From Flavobacteriales bacterium (GTDB lineage Bacteria; Bacteroidota; Bacteroidia; NS11-12g; UBA955): a stretch of 58,308 bases of DNA. Position 1 is the stretch's first letter, and every line of letters begins with the position of its first letter. The translations under genes and the position numbers were made by a program. The stretch covers positions 1,599-59,906 of the forward strand of contig JAHEMG010000004.1 in NCBI GenBank assembly GCA_024643755.1, written 5' to 3'. Under the pieces are notes generated by a model. That model had not been told where the DNA came from. It saw nothing but the letters and a program-made list of their open reading frames with translations, and searched no databases. Positions 37,848-47,705 of the stretch are shown here, piece by piece.

Positions 37848-40469
37848 TTATTGCAATTGCGACAGACGCTTTTCGATAATCAGTAACTTATCAGAAGCGT
37901 CTGCCAATTTTTTACGCTCTACTTCTACCACCTCTGGCTTTGCATTCTGCACAAAGCGCTCATTTTCAAGCTTCTTACGTACAGATGAGATAAATCCATC
38001 GTAATACGCTTTCTCTTTCTCAAGTTCTTCACGCTCTTTATCAACATCAATGGCGATGTTGAGTTCCACCCAAATTTCATTTGTCCCAACGATGATTGGC
38101 ATCCCATTTTGGGGCTTGGTTGACAGGTCTGTATGAATCACCACATTGGCCAATTTCTCTACAAAATCCAACAATCCCAATATGGCTTGAGCTGTTTCTG
38201 GTACCCAAATATTCAATGCTTCTTTTGGCGACAAGCCACGGGTATTGCGTGTATTTCGGATTTCTGTTACCAGTTGCAATGCCTCAGAGGAAATCAATGC
38301 ATTTTTAGATGTATTATTGGCTGTTGGATACGGTGATAATACCAAGGTTTCTGCATTGCCATTGTACATCAACTGAACAATCTCCTCGGTGATAAATGGC
38401 ATGTATGGGTGCAATAACGACATCAATTGATGCAATATGTCTTGCGCCTCCTTTTGGGTAGCACTTGCAATGGCTTCTCCGTATGGAGGTTTGATCGCTT
38501 CTAGGTATACCGCACAGAAATCATCCCAAATCAGTTTGTAGGTAGCCATCAAAGCGTCCGACAATCTAAACTCTGCGAACAAATGCTCTATTTCATGAAG
38601 CGCAGCATTGAGTTGCGATTCCATAAACATTTTTGCTTGGTTGGCCGCTTTGGTAGGTGCTTGGTCGTGCGTTGCCCACCCTTGAATCAACCTGAAGGCA
38701 TTCCAAATTTTGTTACAGAAATTCCGTCCTTGTTCGATTTGCGTTTCATCAAAGAGAATATCATTGCCGGCAGGTGAACAAAGCAACAGGCCCATCCGCA
38801 CTGAATCTGCTCCAAATTTCTCAATAAGCTCAAGTGCATCGGGACTATTACCCAATGACTTACTCATTTTCCGTCTGAGTTTATCGCGAATCAAACCGGT
38901 AAAGTATACGTTCTTGAAAGGCATTTTACCTTCAAATTCGTAACCCGCCATGATCATACGCGCCACCCAGAAAAACAAAATATCCGGACCGGTTACAAGG
39001 TCGTTGGTAGGATAATAGTAATTGAGTTCGGTTTTGTCGGCCTGCTCTCCTATTCCATCAAAAACAGAAATTGGCCACAACCAAGAACTAAACCAAGTAT
39101 CCAATACATCTGGATCTTGATTGATATCAGCCGTTGTTACAGTGATAGACTTTTTCGCAAATTCAACCACCGCTTCTTCAGCCGTTTTTGCCACTACCCA
39201 TTCACCATTGGTTGCATACCAAGCCGGGATACGATGACCCCACCACAACTGACGAGAAATGTTCCAATCTTTCACATTTTCCATCCAATGGCGATAGGTG
39301 TTTTTCAATTTAGCAGGATAGAAATTAATTTCATCGTTCATTACAGATGAAAGCACTTCTGGATTCTTTTTCATAAAATCCTGCATATTCATGAACCACT
39401 GGGTGCTAATTCTTGGCTCAACTACGGCATCGGTTCGCTCGCTGTATCCAACGTTGTGAATGTAATTTTCTTGTTTTGACAACAAATTGGCTTCCTTCAA
39501 GGCCTTCACCCATTGTTTACGTGCTACAAATCTGTCTTGACCCACGAACAATTCGCCTGCTTCAGAGATTGTACCATCGGCATTCAATGTATCAATCACG
39601 GGCAAATTATACTTTAACCCAATGTTGTAGTCATTGATGTCGTGTGCGGGGGTTACTTTCAAAACACCTGTACCAAACTCAATATCAATATAGTCATCTG
39701 CAATGATTGTCACTTCCCTATTTATCAAGGGAACCATTACTTTTTTGCCAATCAAATTTTGGTATCGTTCATCATTGGGATTCACACATACGGCCACATC
39801 TCCGGCAATGGTTTCGGGTCGCGCAGTAGCCACCATCAATTCACCATCGAAGTCTACCCCTTTATAAATTACATAAAAGAGTTGATCTGGCGTTTCTTTA
39901 AAAATCACTTCCTCGTCGCTCAACGTTGTTTGTCCCGCCGGATCCCAGTTCACCATTTTGGTGCCCCGATAAATCAATCCCTTTTTGAACAAATCAACAA
40001 AAACATCAACCACCGCTTCATACAAACTGGGCTCCATGGTAAACCTGGTACGATCCCAATCGCAACTTGCACCCAGCTTTTGCAATTGCTGCAAAATGAT
40101 TCCCCCATATTTTTCTTTCCACTCAAAGGCATGACCAAGGAATTCTTCCCTTGTAAGACTGGATTTGGGGATGCCCTTTTCAGCCAACAATTTCACAACC
40201 TTTGCTTCTGTAGCGATACTGGCATGATCTGTACCAGGGACCCAACAAGCATTGAATCCTTGCTTACGCGCTTTGCGTATCAATACATCTTGAATGGTAT
40301 TGTTCAACATATGTCCCATATGCAAAACACCCGTAACGTTTGGCGGCGGGATTACGATGGTATAAGCAGGACGTTCATCGGGAACTGAACGGAAGTACTT
40401 TTGGCTCAACCAGTGTTGGTACCATTTATTCTCAATATCGGAGGGGTTGTATTTGGCGTAAATTTCCAT
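37848..40469 (-). CDS. valS: Valyl-tRNA synthetase
   Basis: An 873-aa class I aminoacyl-tRNA synthetase charging tRNA-Val. The nucleotide-binding motifs are HMGH (residues 50-53 in PPPNVTGVLHMGHM) and KMSKS (in LRRKMSKSLGNSPD). The editing domain lies between them, for example with VATARPETIAGDVAV. The extreme C-terminus (about 805-873) is the Lys/Glu-rich coiled-coil arm typical of ValRS. Start at 40469 is supported by a -7 element 5 nt upstream. It converges with the haloperoxidase gene with a 5-nt gap. Confidence 0.97.
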   Translation of the reverse strand: MEIYAKYNPSDIENKWYQHWLSQKYFRSVPDERPAYTIVIPPPNVTGVLHMGHMLNNTIQDVLIRKARKQGFNACWVPGTDHASIATEAKVVKLLAEKGIPKSSLTREEFLGHAFEWKEKYGGIILQQLQKLGASCDWDRTRFTMEPSLYEAVVDVFVDLFKKGLIYRGTKMVNWDPAGQTTLSDEEVIFKETPDQLFYVIYKGVDFDGELMVATARPETIAGDVAVCVNPNDERYQNLIGKKVMVPLINREVTIIADDYIDIEFGTGVLKVTPAHDINDYNIGLKYNLPVIDTLNADGTISEAGELFVGQDRFVARKQWVKALKEANLLSKQENYIHNVGYSERTDAVVEPRISTQWFMNMQDFMKKNPEVLSSVMNDEINFYPAKLKNTYRHWMENVKDWNISRQLWWGHRIPAWYATNGEWVVAKTAEEAVVEFAKKSITVTTADINQDPDVLDTWFSSWLWPISVFDGIGEQADKTELNYYYPTNDLVTGPDILFFWVARMIMAGYEFEGKMPFKNVYFTGLIRDKLRRKMSKSLGNSPDALELIEKFGADSVRMGLLLCSPAGNDILFDETQIEQGRNFCNKIWNAFRLIQGWATHDQAPTKAANQAKMFMESQLNAALHEIEHLFAEFRLSDALMATYKLIWDDFCAVYLEAIKPPYGEAIASATQKEAQDILHQLMSLLHPYMPFITEEIVQLMYNGNAETLVLSPYPTANNTSKNALISSEALQLVTEIRNTRNTRGLSPKEALNIWVPETAQAILGLLDFVEKLANVVIHTDLSTKPQNGMPIIVGTNEIWVELNIAIDVDKEREELEKEKAYYDGFISSVRKKLENERFVQNAKPEVVEVERKKLADASDKLLIIEKRLSQLQ

Positions 40470-40474
40470 TGTTG

Positions 40475-40482
40475 CAAAATTA
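40475..40482 (-). promoter_or_regulatory. -7 element TAATTTTG for valS
   Basis: Exact TAnnTTTG match 5 nt before the valS ATG, downstream of the terminator that ends the ACIII operon. Confidence 0.5.
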
Positions 40483-40515
40483 CGATTTTCGTTTTGTGTT
40501 TTGGGTTGATATCAA

Positions 40516-40548
40516 ATAAAAAGGCCACTCCAAAGAGTGGCCTTTTTT
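40516..40548 (-). terminator. Intrinsic terminator of the ACIII operon
   Basis: A 13-bp perfect stem AAAAAGGCCACTC/GAGTGGCCTTTTT with a 4-nt loop, 17 nt after the actF stop. Read on the minus strand it ends in a T tract. It separates actF from valS. Confidence 0.9.
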
Positions 40549-40564
40549 ATGAATTTGTTTGTGA

Positions 40565-41953
40565 TTAAACTCCTACATCGTGGTGGGCCGACTCTTCCAA
40601 ATATGGATGATTGACTGCCACCAATCCTCTTTTGGTCAAAGCGGTAAACACCCAATAGGTAAAGATACCAGCGAACAACAAGAAGAATCCCAATTCCATG
40701 AATCCAAATTGCATTCCTGAACCAAACACACCAGGGAATACCATCAACCATACATCATGATAGTGACCCAAAATCATGATTGAACCAATGATTGCCAATA
40801 CGTAGCGGTTTCTCTTTGCTGAACGCATCAACAATCCCAAGAAAGGAATACAGAAACACATGGCAAAGTTCAACAAGAAATTGAATTTGTAGTTTTCAAA
40901 GCGAATCTGGTAATAAGCCATTTCTTCTGGAATCTGTGCATACCAAATCAACAAGTACTGAGACAACCACAAGTAAGCCCAGAATACGGTGAAGGCAAAC
41001 ATGAATTTACCCAAATCGTGCATATGTTCATTGGTAACGAATCCCAAATAACCTTCTTTCTTGATATAAGCCACGAAGAAAGCCATGATGGTAATCATAG
41101 TAACCCAATGAGTCACAAAATTGTAGAATCCAAAAATGGTAGAGTACCAATGTGCGTCAACCGACATGATCAACAACCAAGCGATCACAGAAATGGTAAA
41201 ACCAAAAATCACTGCGAACGCTGCACTGAAACGAACTGATTTTCTAAAGAAAGTCACATCGCCTTTTGTTGCATTGTCTTCGGCAGCTGACAAAGAACGC
41301 AATTTGCGCATCAATACGTACCAAATCACAACCAGTACACTTGGAAACACAAACAACATGGTTGAGTTCAAGAAACCTGACTTACCCACCAAAATTGGAT
41401 CGTAACCAGCATCGCTCGGCTTCAAGCCCAAATGTTCGTAATGTGCCCAATGGTAGATATCGTTTTTGCCCATAAACAAGGCGATTAACAATACCACAAA
41501 AGGTACAGGAATGAAAGTCATGATGGCTTCAGGAATGCGCTTGATACCAACCGACCAACCTGCGTTGGCAATGTATTGAATGGCATACCACATTAAGGCT
41601 ACCAAAGAAATCATTAAGAAGAAGTACCCTACAATCATCAAGTTAGCCCAAATACGAGTATTTACTGGCTTATCCAATGGATGGAATTCCATACGTGGAC
41701 CGAATGCCTCATTCGGAACATTTCCATGCTCTTCATGAGCAGCTGCAGCTGCATGTCCCTCACCATGATGCGCTCCTTCATGAGCAGCTACTTCAGTTTT
41801 TGCGCTATGTGACTCTTCGTGACCGCCCAAATTAGCAATACCAAGACCTGCAAAAATCAATCCCAAAACCATCAAGATCATTGAGAATCGCTTCGCCTTC
41901 GGAGAGAATACAAACTGCTCCTGTTTAACTTCAATATGATGTCCGTGTCCCAT
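40565..41953 (-). CDS. actF: Alternative complex III subunit ActF (NrfD-like quinol-binding membrane protein)
   Basis: A 462-aa polytopic membrane protein with about ten hydrophobic helices, related to NrfD/PsrC and to ActC. ACIII oxidises menaquinol and passes electrons to a cytochrome c domain or oxidase. The first helix (about 24-43) is followed by a loop with eight histidines (residues 45-76, GGHEESHSAKTEVAAHEG and onward), and the N-terminus MGHGHH has three more; this could bind metal. It begins 10 nt after actE on the same strand and is the last gene before a strong terminator. In several Bacteroidota cytochrome oxidase genes follow, but not here. Confidence 0.93.
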   Translation of the reverse strand: MGHGHHIEVKQEQFVFSPKAKRFSMILMVLGLIFAGLGIANLGGHEESHSAKTEVAAHEGAHHGEGHAAAAAHEEHGNVPNEAFGPRMEFHPLDKPVNTRIWANLMIVGYFFLMISLVALMWYAIQYIANAGWSVGIKRIPEAIMTFIPVPFVVLLIALFMGKNDIYHWAHYEHLGLKPSDAGYDPILVGKSGFLNSTMLFVFPSVLVVIWYVLMRKLRSLSAAEDNATKGDVTFFRKSVRFSAAFAVIFGFTISVIAWLLIMSVDAHWYSTIFGFYNFVTHWVTMITIMAFFVAYIKKEGYLGFVTNEHMHDLGKFMFAFTVFWAYLWLSQYLLIWYAQIPEEMAYYQIRFENYKFNFLLNFAMCFCIPFLGLLMRSAKRNRYVLAIIGSIMILGHYHDVWLMVFPGVFGSGMQFGFMELGFFLLFAGIFTYWVFTALTKRGLVAVNHPYLEESAHHDVGV

Positions 41954-41963
41954 TGTAATTTAC

Positions 41964-42587
41964 TTATTTAGTGGTGGCTGTAGAATCCGCAGCTGCAGTT
42001 TCTACTGACGCTACTGACTGGTTGCTCAAGAATTTAACATACTTAATCACTTTCCAACGATCTTTTGGTGACAACACAGAGGCATGACTACCCATGTTGT
42101 TCTTACCGTAGGTCAAAGTGTGATAGATTTTGCCTTCGGGCAAGGTTTTGATGTACTCATCGGTATACGCTTTCCAAGCTGGCTTCAACGTAGATACTTT
42201 TTTGAATACTTCACCATCATTGGCACCGTTTGCACCATGGCAAGGAGTACAGTAGATATTGTACAAATATTTACCACGTCCATCTTCCAATGTAGCTTCA
42301 GCGGGCGCTACCAAAGCAGCAGATGCTTCATAACCTTCTCCTGAATTTTCCAAATTGTATTTGTAATCCAATTTGCCGTAAGCTACGGTACCAGCAACCG
42401 GTTCGCGCATGTTCATACCATAAGGATTGATGGTATTGCTATCACCTTGGTTATAGGCCTCATACCCTTTTGAATAATACATATCAGGTGCATATTCCCA
42501 ACCAGGGTTATTTCCACGACTTACACAACCGCTCATTAAAGCAGTAGCGGCAATCGATCCGAACAAGATATAAATTTTGTTGTTCAT
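41964..42587 (-). CDS. actE: Alternative complex III subunit ActE (monohaem cytochrome c lipoprotein)
   Basis: A 207-aa lipoprotein (signal with LMSGC). One haem-binding motif, YCTPCHGANG, is present, with a likely Met ligand in YGKNNMGSHASVL. The family's upstream segment REPVAGTVAYG is also recognisable. It is the monohaem electron carrier of ACIII on the periplasmic face. The track ORF starts at 42653 inside actD; MNNKIYILFGS at 42587, 13 nt after the actD stop, is the start. Confidence 0.93.
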   Translation of the reverse strand: MNNKIYILFGSIAATALMSGCVSRGNNPGWEYAPDMYYSKGYEAYNQGDSNTINPYGMNMREPVAGTVAYGKLDYKYNLENSGEGYEASAALVAPAEATLEDGRGKYLYNIYCTPCHGANGANDGEVFKKVSTLKPAWKAYTDEYIKTLPEGKIYHTLTYGKNNMGSHASVLSPKDRWKVIKYVKFLSNQSVASVETAAADSTATTK

Positions 42588-42600
42588 TGTTATTCTACAA

Positions 42601-43167
42601 TTAAAGTACGGTTTGAACGCCGTTGTGAAACTCGCGCAATTCAACAGCACCATGATTTTTCATCATGTTGAAGACTGCTTTTTCATCCATTCCATCAGTG
42701 GTTTCAATGACCATTACCATGCGGTCATCGGTTTGACGGATATCCAACAATTCATTTTTAATGCCATGAACCAAACGGTTTCTCCAGAAGAAGAAGAACG
42801 ACATACCAAATGCAGTACACAATACAGTACCTTCAAACATCACTGGCGCCCAGCTAGGTGTGAAACGTACAGGCTTGTTACCAATGTTCATGGGCCAATC
42901 GTGTACGTACATGTACCAAATCATGGTAGTCATTAATGTCAAGCCAGTTACTGCGCAGAAAAATGCGATACGAGCCAATTTGCTTCGACGTGCACCAATA
43001 ATACGATCCAAACCGTGAACTGGGTATGGCGTGTAAACATCGTGAATGTGAACACCAGCATGTGCAATTTCTGATGCACCGGCCATCAATTGGTCTTCAT
43101 CTTCCCATACTCCGATCAACATCTTGTTGCGGTCGCGTAGGCTAAGTTTTTTATCTAAAATTCCCAT
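42601..43167 (-). CDS. actD: Alternative complex III subunit ActD (DUF3341)
   Basis: A 188-aa protein with two transmembrane helices (about 66-86 and 105-125) and a soluble N-terminal domain containing VHIHDVYTPYPVHGLD, a hallmark of DUF3341/ActD. No cofactor motif is visible; ActD is a structural membrane subunit. It lies between actC and actE with gaps of about 24 and 13 nt in one operon. Confidence 0.93.
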   Translation of the reverse strand: MGILDKKLSLRDRNKMLIGVWEDEDQLMAGASEIAHAGVHIHDVYTPYPVHGLDRIIGARRSKLARIAFFCAVTGLTLMTTMIWYMYVHDWPMNIGNKPVRFTPSWAPVMFEGTVLCTAFGMSFFFFWRNRLVHGIKNELLDIRQTDDRMVMVIETTDGMDEKAVFNMMKNHGAVELREFHNGVQTVL

Positions 43168-43191
43168 TATGGTAATCTTTAAAGGTTGTTA

Positions 43192-44541
43192 TTATTCGCG
43201 GTTGCGAAGGATTGATTTAACTTCTGCCATGTTGATTACAGGCAAGAATTTGGCAAACAAGAAGAAGCAAGTGAAGAAGATACCGAAAGTTCCCAAGAAC
43301 AATCCAATCTCTGTCAACGAACCTGAGTACATTACCCAACTTGATGGCAAGTAGTCTCTGTGCAATGAGGTTACAATGATTACAAAACGTTCAAACCACA
43401 TACCTACGTTTACAACAATACTCATGATAAAGATAAACCAAGGTGTAGTACGAGCCCAACGGAACCAGAACACCTGAGGTGCAATCAAGTTACAAGTCAT
43501 CATACTCCAGTATGCCCACCAGTAAGGACCGAACATACGGTTTGTGAACGCATACTGCTCATAAATATTACCTGAATACCAAGCGATAAAGAACTCCGTC
43601 AAGTAAGCAATACCTACAATGGTACCCGTTACCATGATGATCTTTGTCATCGCATCTAAATGTCCGATAGTAATGTAGTTCTCATAGTTCATCACTTTAC
43701 GCGCTACAACCAACAAAGTAGCCACCATACCGAAACCAGAGAAAATCGCACCGGCAACGAAGTAAGGAGGAAAAATGGTTGTGTGCCATCCAGGAATCAC
43801 TGAGGTCGCGAAATCCGTAGATACGATTGTGTGAACTGACAATACCAACGGTGTACTCAAACCTGCCAAAATCAATGAAATCAATTCATAACGAGCCCAA
43901 GTGCGGGTAGAACCTGTCCAACCCATTGATAAGAAACCATACATGGTCTTACCCAATTTCGACTTCACTTTGTCGCGGATGGTTGCAATATCAGGAATCA
44001 AACCAATGTACCAGAACAACAACGATACGCTGAAGTAGGTAGAGATCGCAAATACGTCCCACAACAAAGGCGAGTTAAAGTTAACCCACAAAGAACCAAA
44101 TCCGTTTGGCAAAGGCAAAGCCCAGTAACCAACCCAAACCCGACCCATGTGAAACACAGGGAACATCGCCGCACAAATAACCGCGAAAATGGTCATCGCC
44201 TCAGCAGAACGGTTGATACTCATACGCCACTTCTGACGGAATAACAACAATACAGCAGAGATCAAAGTACCCGCGTGACCGATACCTACCCAAAATACGA
44301 AGTTGGTGATATCCCAACCCCACATCACTGATTTGTTGATGTTCCAAACACCAATACCGGTGAACAATGTGTACAACAAGCTCACCCCAAAAATTCCCAA
44401 GAAAATCAAGGACAATGTAAAGCCCACCTTCCATGCGGTAGAGGGATTGTTCAAAATAGGTCTTGCAATGTCTCGCGTAACGTCAGAAGCCGTTTTATCG
44501 CCAGTTACAAGTCTGTCTCTAATGATTGAATCGTGTATCAT
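43192..44541 (-). CDS. actC: Alternative complex III subunit ActC (NrfD/PsrC-like)
   Basis: A 449-aa integral membrane protein with about ten helices. It resembles polysulfide reductase Nrf[27 protein letters not shown] and [16 protein letters not shown] are characteristic. ActC, together with ActF, forms the membrane core and carries the menaquinol site beneath the iron-sulfur subunit ActB. The gene starts 20 nt after actB. Confidence 0.95.
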   Translation of the reverse strand: MIHDSIIRDRLVTGDKTASDVTRDIARPILNNPSTAWKVGFTLSLIFLGIFGVSLLYTLFTGIGVWNINKSVMWGWDITNFVFWVGIGHAGTLISAVLLLFRQKWRMSINRSAEAMTIFAVICAAMFPVFHMGRVWVGYWALPLPNGFGSLWVNFNSPLLWDVFAISTYFSVSLLFWYIGLIPDIATIRDKVKSKLGKTMYGFLSMGWTGSTRTWARYELISLILAGLSTPLVLSVHTIVSTDFATSVIPGWHTTIFPPYFVAGAIFSGFGMVATLLVVARKVMNYENYITIGHLDAMTKIIMVTGTIVGIAYLTEFFIAWYSGNIYEQYAFTNRMFGPYWWAYWSMMTCNLIAPQVFWFRWARTTPWFIFIMSIVVNVGMWFERFVIIVTSLHRDYLPSSWVMYSGSLTEIGLFLGTFGIFFTCFFLFAKFLPVINMAEVKSILRNRE

Positions 44542-44561
44542 TCGAATATTTTTTGGGTGAA

Positions 44562-47500
44562 TTAAATTGAATCGTTGTTACGAATTTTGGTCATGTACTT
44601 CACTGATGATTGTACGTTAATTTCCTCAAGCACAGTGAAACCACGCTCATTCTTGTATAATTTGCTCACTTCGCTTTCTGGGTTGTGCAAATCTCCAAAT
44701 ACGATGGCGTTGCTTGGACATGCTCTCTGACAAGCAGTCAAAACTTGCACTTCGTTGGGTGATTTGCCCTCGCGCTTCGCCTTCAACTTACCTTCTTGAA
44801 TTCGCTGAACACAGAAAGAACATTTTTCCATAACACCGCGAGTACGAACAGTTACATCAGGATTGATCACCATTTTACCCAATGGATTGTTGAAATGGAA
44901 GTCAAACTTGTCGTTGTCGTTGAAACGGAACCAGTTGAAACGACGTACCTTATATGGACAGTTGTTTCCGCAATACTTGGTACCGATACAACGGTTGTAT
45001 GTCATTTGGTTCAAACCTTCTGTGCTGTGGGTAGTTGCCAATACTGGACATACCGTTTCACAAGGTGCATTAGAACAATGCTGACACATCATTGGCTGAT
45101 GCAATACATTCACATTCTGCCAATGGTCGAAGTTGCCTTTTTCATCAGCCGCCTCAATTTCAGTGTCTTTGGTCAAAACACCTTCAGTTGAATTGAAAGA
45201 ATAGTAACGATCGATGCGAATCCAGTGCATTTCACGACGCAAACGAATTTCGTCGCGACCTACAACAGGAACGTTGTTTTCAATTGAGCAACTTACGATA
45301 CAGCTACCACAACCTGTACATGCATTCAAGTCGATGGCCATCGCCCAAAGGTGGTTAGGAGCACCATCCTTGCGATATTCCGGCTTTTCCCAAATGGTAT
45401 AAATGTGGGTGGCTGGTTTATCGTTGCCTGCATTAGGACTCTTTTGCCAAGCAGCGAAAGTAGATTCTCTTACGATATCACGACCTTCAATGCTGTGGTG
45501 AGTCTGTGTTTGTGCCAAACTGTAGTTGTCATCGCCTTTGGTGATTTCAACATTTTTAGCAACAAAACTGCGGTTACCGGTATTGTTTACAAAAGCGTAT
45601 CCGTTTACACCAATGGTGTCGAATCCTTTTTCAACACTTCCGGCAACTTTACCGGCATGTGTTCTACCATATCCCAAAGCCAAAGCCACTGTTTCATTGG
45701 CTTGTCCTGGCTGGATTAATGCTGGAACGTTGTTGTAAGTCACATCGCCTACTTTCACGTTTACAGTATCCCCTTCTGAGATATCCAATTTTACAGCCAT
45801 CGCTTTTGGCAAGGCTACATAGTTATCCCAACAAACTTTGCTTACTGGATCAGGCATTTCTTGCAACCAAGGATTGTTTGCAAAAGCACCGTCTCTTACT
45901 CCCACACCTTGATAAAGTACCATGTCAACACCGGTAGCTTTAGCATGTGAAGAAACATAGGATGCCAAAGCTTCTACATTCCCTGCATAAGAGGCCACAC
46001 CTTCTGTTGAACCAGCGGTGTAGATACCTTTTTCCAACGCAGCATTGAAAGCATCGTCAGAACCTAAGGTTGCAGACCAGTTGGCACGAATGAAGTTGTA
46101 GTAAGGAGATGCTTGTAATTTTTGAGAGAAAATACCTTTGGATGCGAATGGATCTTTAGCAGGAGCCACCAATGCATTTGCCCAAGTCAACAAGCTCACT
46201 TGAGCCTGACGGGTATTGAATACATTCGAAATGGTAGGCTGAGTGAATTGGTAAACACCTCTTCTTGGCTCAGCGTCGTTCCAACTTTCCAAATAGTGAT
46301 TATCAGGACATACATACTGACACAAGCTAGCCGTTTCATCTTTGCTCGATGCAAATGATACCGACAAACTTGCTTTCTTGATAGCTTCTGTCCACTCCTT
46401 AGCATTGTGGTTGTACACTGGGTTGGTGTTGTAGAAAATCACACCAGCAATAGCACCAGATTTCAAACCGGCCAATACTTCGGCAGTTTTCTTATCAGAA
46501 CCTTGGTATTGGTTGCTGTGGTTTACCATATCGATGGTAGATCCATAGTTACCCAACATCATGTTAATTCCGTTTACAATCTGTTGCACTTCCATTTCGT
46601 TGCTCGCAGAAATAACCAATGAAGTTCCTTTTGCTTTAACCAACGCATCGGCAGTTTTCTTCACAGAGTTACCAGCCAACTCACCTTGCTGAGGCACAGG
46701 AATCTGTTTTGCACCCATAGCGATGGCGATGTAGTTATACAAAGTTGCCACATACAATGCCTCTTGGGAAGCACGCATTGGGAAACGGAAATCAGCATTG
46801 GTACCGGTCATGCTCATTGCACTTTCGAACTGAATGTGCTTCGACATACCACCAGCAACGGCGGGCTGACGGTTGATGGTATATCCTTTAGAGAATTCTA
46901 CAGGAGAAATCCAAGTTCCCAAGAAATCAGCGCCGAAACTTACGATGACCTTAGCAGCACCAAAGTTGTAAGTAGGCAAAGCACGCTTACCGAAATCAGC
47001 CGCATTGGCATCCAAGATACCGCTGTATGATACTGCATCGTAAGCTACATGTTCTGTATTGGGGAATGCTGCTTTGAATGATTCAATCGCCTTCAATGTA
47101 GAAGGAGAATGGGTTGAACCAGACAAAATGGCGATTTTACCATTGGCAGCAGTGATTTTCTTCAACTGATTGGTGATATCCGCATCAATGGCTGTCCAAT
47201 CGGTTTGCTCTGCATTGTTCGCCAAAGGATTCGCCAAACGCTCATTATCGTAAAGAGAAAGGATCGACGCCTGTCCAACAGCACAAGTACCACCTTGTGA
47301 AATTGGTGAATCAGCAGATCCATCCACTTTAATCGGACGGCCTTCACGCACCTTTACTTCAATTCCACAAGCGGCAGAACATGCGCCACAAGTTGAACGA
47401 TAGTAGTTGGCTACGCCTGGGGTTACATCCTCGGGTTTAACTAAATATGGAACAGCATGGCGAATGGGGGTCTTGGTACAAGCAGCCAAAGCCACTGCAG

Positions 47501-47681
47501 TTACACTGAAACCGAAATACTTTAAAAAGTCTCTTCGGTTGGCTTGCAACTCAACACCGTCTTCGTTGAACACTTCATCCAAAGGGAGATCATCGTGAAA
47601 CTCGTTTTTCTGAGCAGCTAGGAACTGTGGGTTCCTGTTCAACTCTTCTTCGCCCTTCCAGTATTTGATATTATTTGACAT
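44562..47681 (-). CDS. actB: Alternative complex III subunit ActB (iron-sulfur/molybdopterin-oxidoreductase-like)
   Basis: A 1039-aa protein with a Tat-type signal around residues 48-70 ([21 protein letters not shown]). The first ~740 residues resemble the catalytic subunit of molybdopterin oxidoreductases, which in studied ACIII lacks molybdenum. Here a CGACSAAC plus a later GGTC cysteine pattern is retained near residues 94-130. The C-terminal ferredoxin-like part has four cysteine clusters: [35 protein letters not shown], and CSFC/CQRAC. It relays electrons from quinol to the haems of ActA and ActE. Confidence 0.95.
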   Translation of the reverse strand: MSNNIKYWKGEEELNRNPQFLAAQKNEFHDDLPLDEVFNEDGVELQANRRDFLKYFGFSVTAVALAACTKTPIRHAVPYLVKPEDVTPGVANYYRSTCGACSAACGIEVKVREGRPIKVDGSADSPISQGGTCAVGQASILSLYDNERLANPLANNAEQTDWTAIDADITNQLKKITAANGKIAILSGSTHSPSTLKAIESFKAAFPNTEHVAYDAVSYSGILDANAADFGKRALPTYNFGAAKVIVSFGADFLGTWISPVEFSKGYTINRQPAVAGGMSKHIQFESAMSMTGTNADFRFPMRASQEALYVATLYNYIAIAMGAKQIPVPQQGELAGNSVKKTADALVKAKGTSLVISASNEMEVQQIVNGINMMLGNYGSTIDMVNHSNQYQGSDKKTAEVLAGLKSGAIAGVIFYNTNPVYNHNAKEWTEAIKKASLSVSFASSKDETASLCQYVCPDNHYLESWNDAEPRRGVYQFTQPTISNVFNTRQAQVSLLTWANALVAPAKDPFASKGIFSQKLQASPYYNFIRANWSATLGSDDAFNAALEKGIYTAGSTEGVASYAGNVEALASYVSSHAKATGVDMVLYQGVGVRDGAFANNPWLQEMPDPVSKVCWDNYVALPKAMAVKLDISEGDTVNVKVGDVTYNNVPALIQPGQANETVALALGYGRTHAGKVAGSVEKGFDTIGVNGYAFVNNTGNRSFVAKNVEITKGDDNYSLAQTQTHHSIEGRDIVRESTFAAWQKSPNAGNDKPATHIYTIWEKPEYRKDGAPNHLWAMAIDLNACTGCGSCIVSCSIENNVPVVGRDEIRLRREMHWIRIDRYYSFNSTEGVLTKDTEIEAADEKGNFDHWQNVNVLHQPMMCQHCSNAPCETVCPVLATTHSTEGLNQMTYNRCIGTKYCGNNCPYKVRRFNWFRFNDNDKFDFHFNNPLGKMVINPDVTVRTRGVMEKCSFCVQRIQEGKLKAKREGKSPNEVQVLTACQRACPSNAIVFGDLHNPESEVSKLYKNERGFTVLEEINVQSSVKYMTKIRNNDSI

Positions 47682-47705
47682 AATGATGCTTCTTAAAAAT
47701 TGAAA

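Noticed and set aside
39642-40388. 248-aa plus-strand ORF inside valS
   Set aside because: Shadow frame of valS with odd Cys/His/Phe-rich composition.
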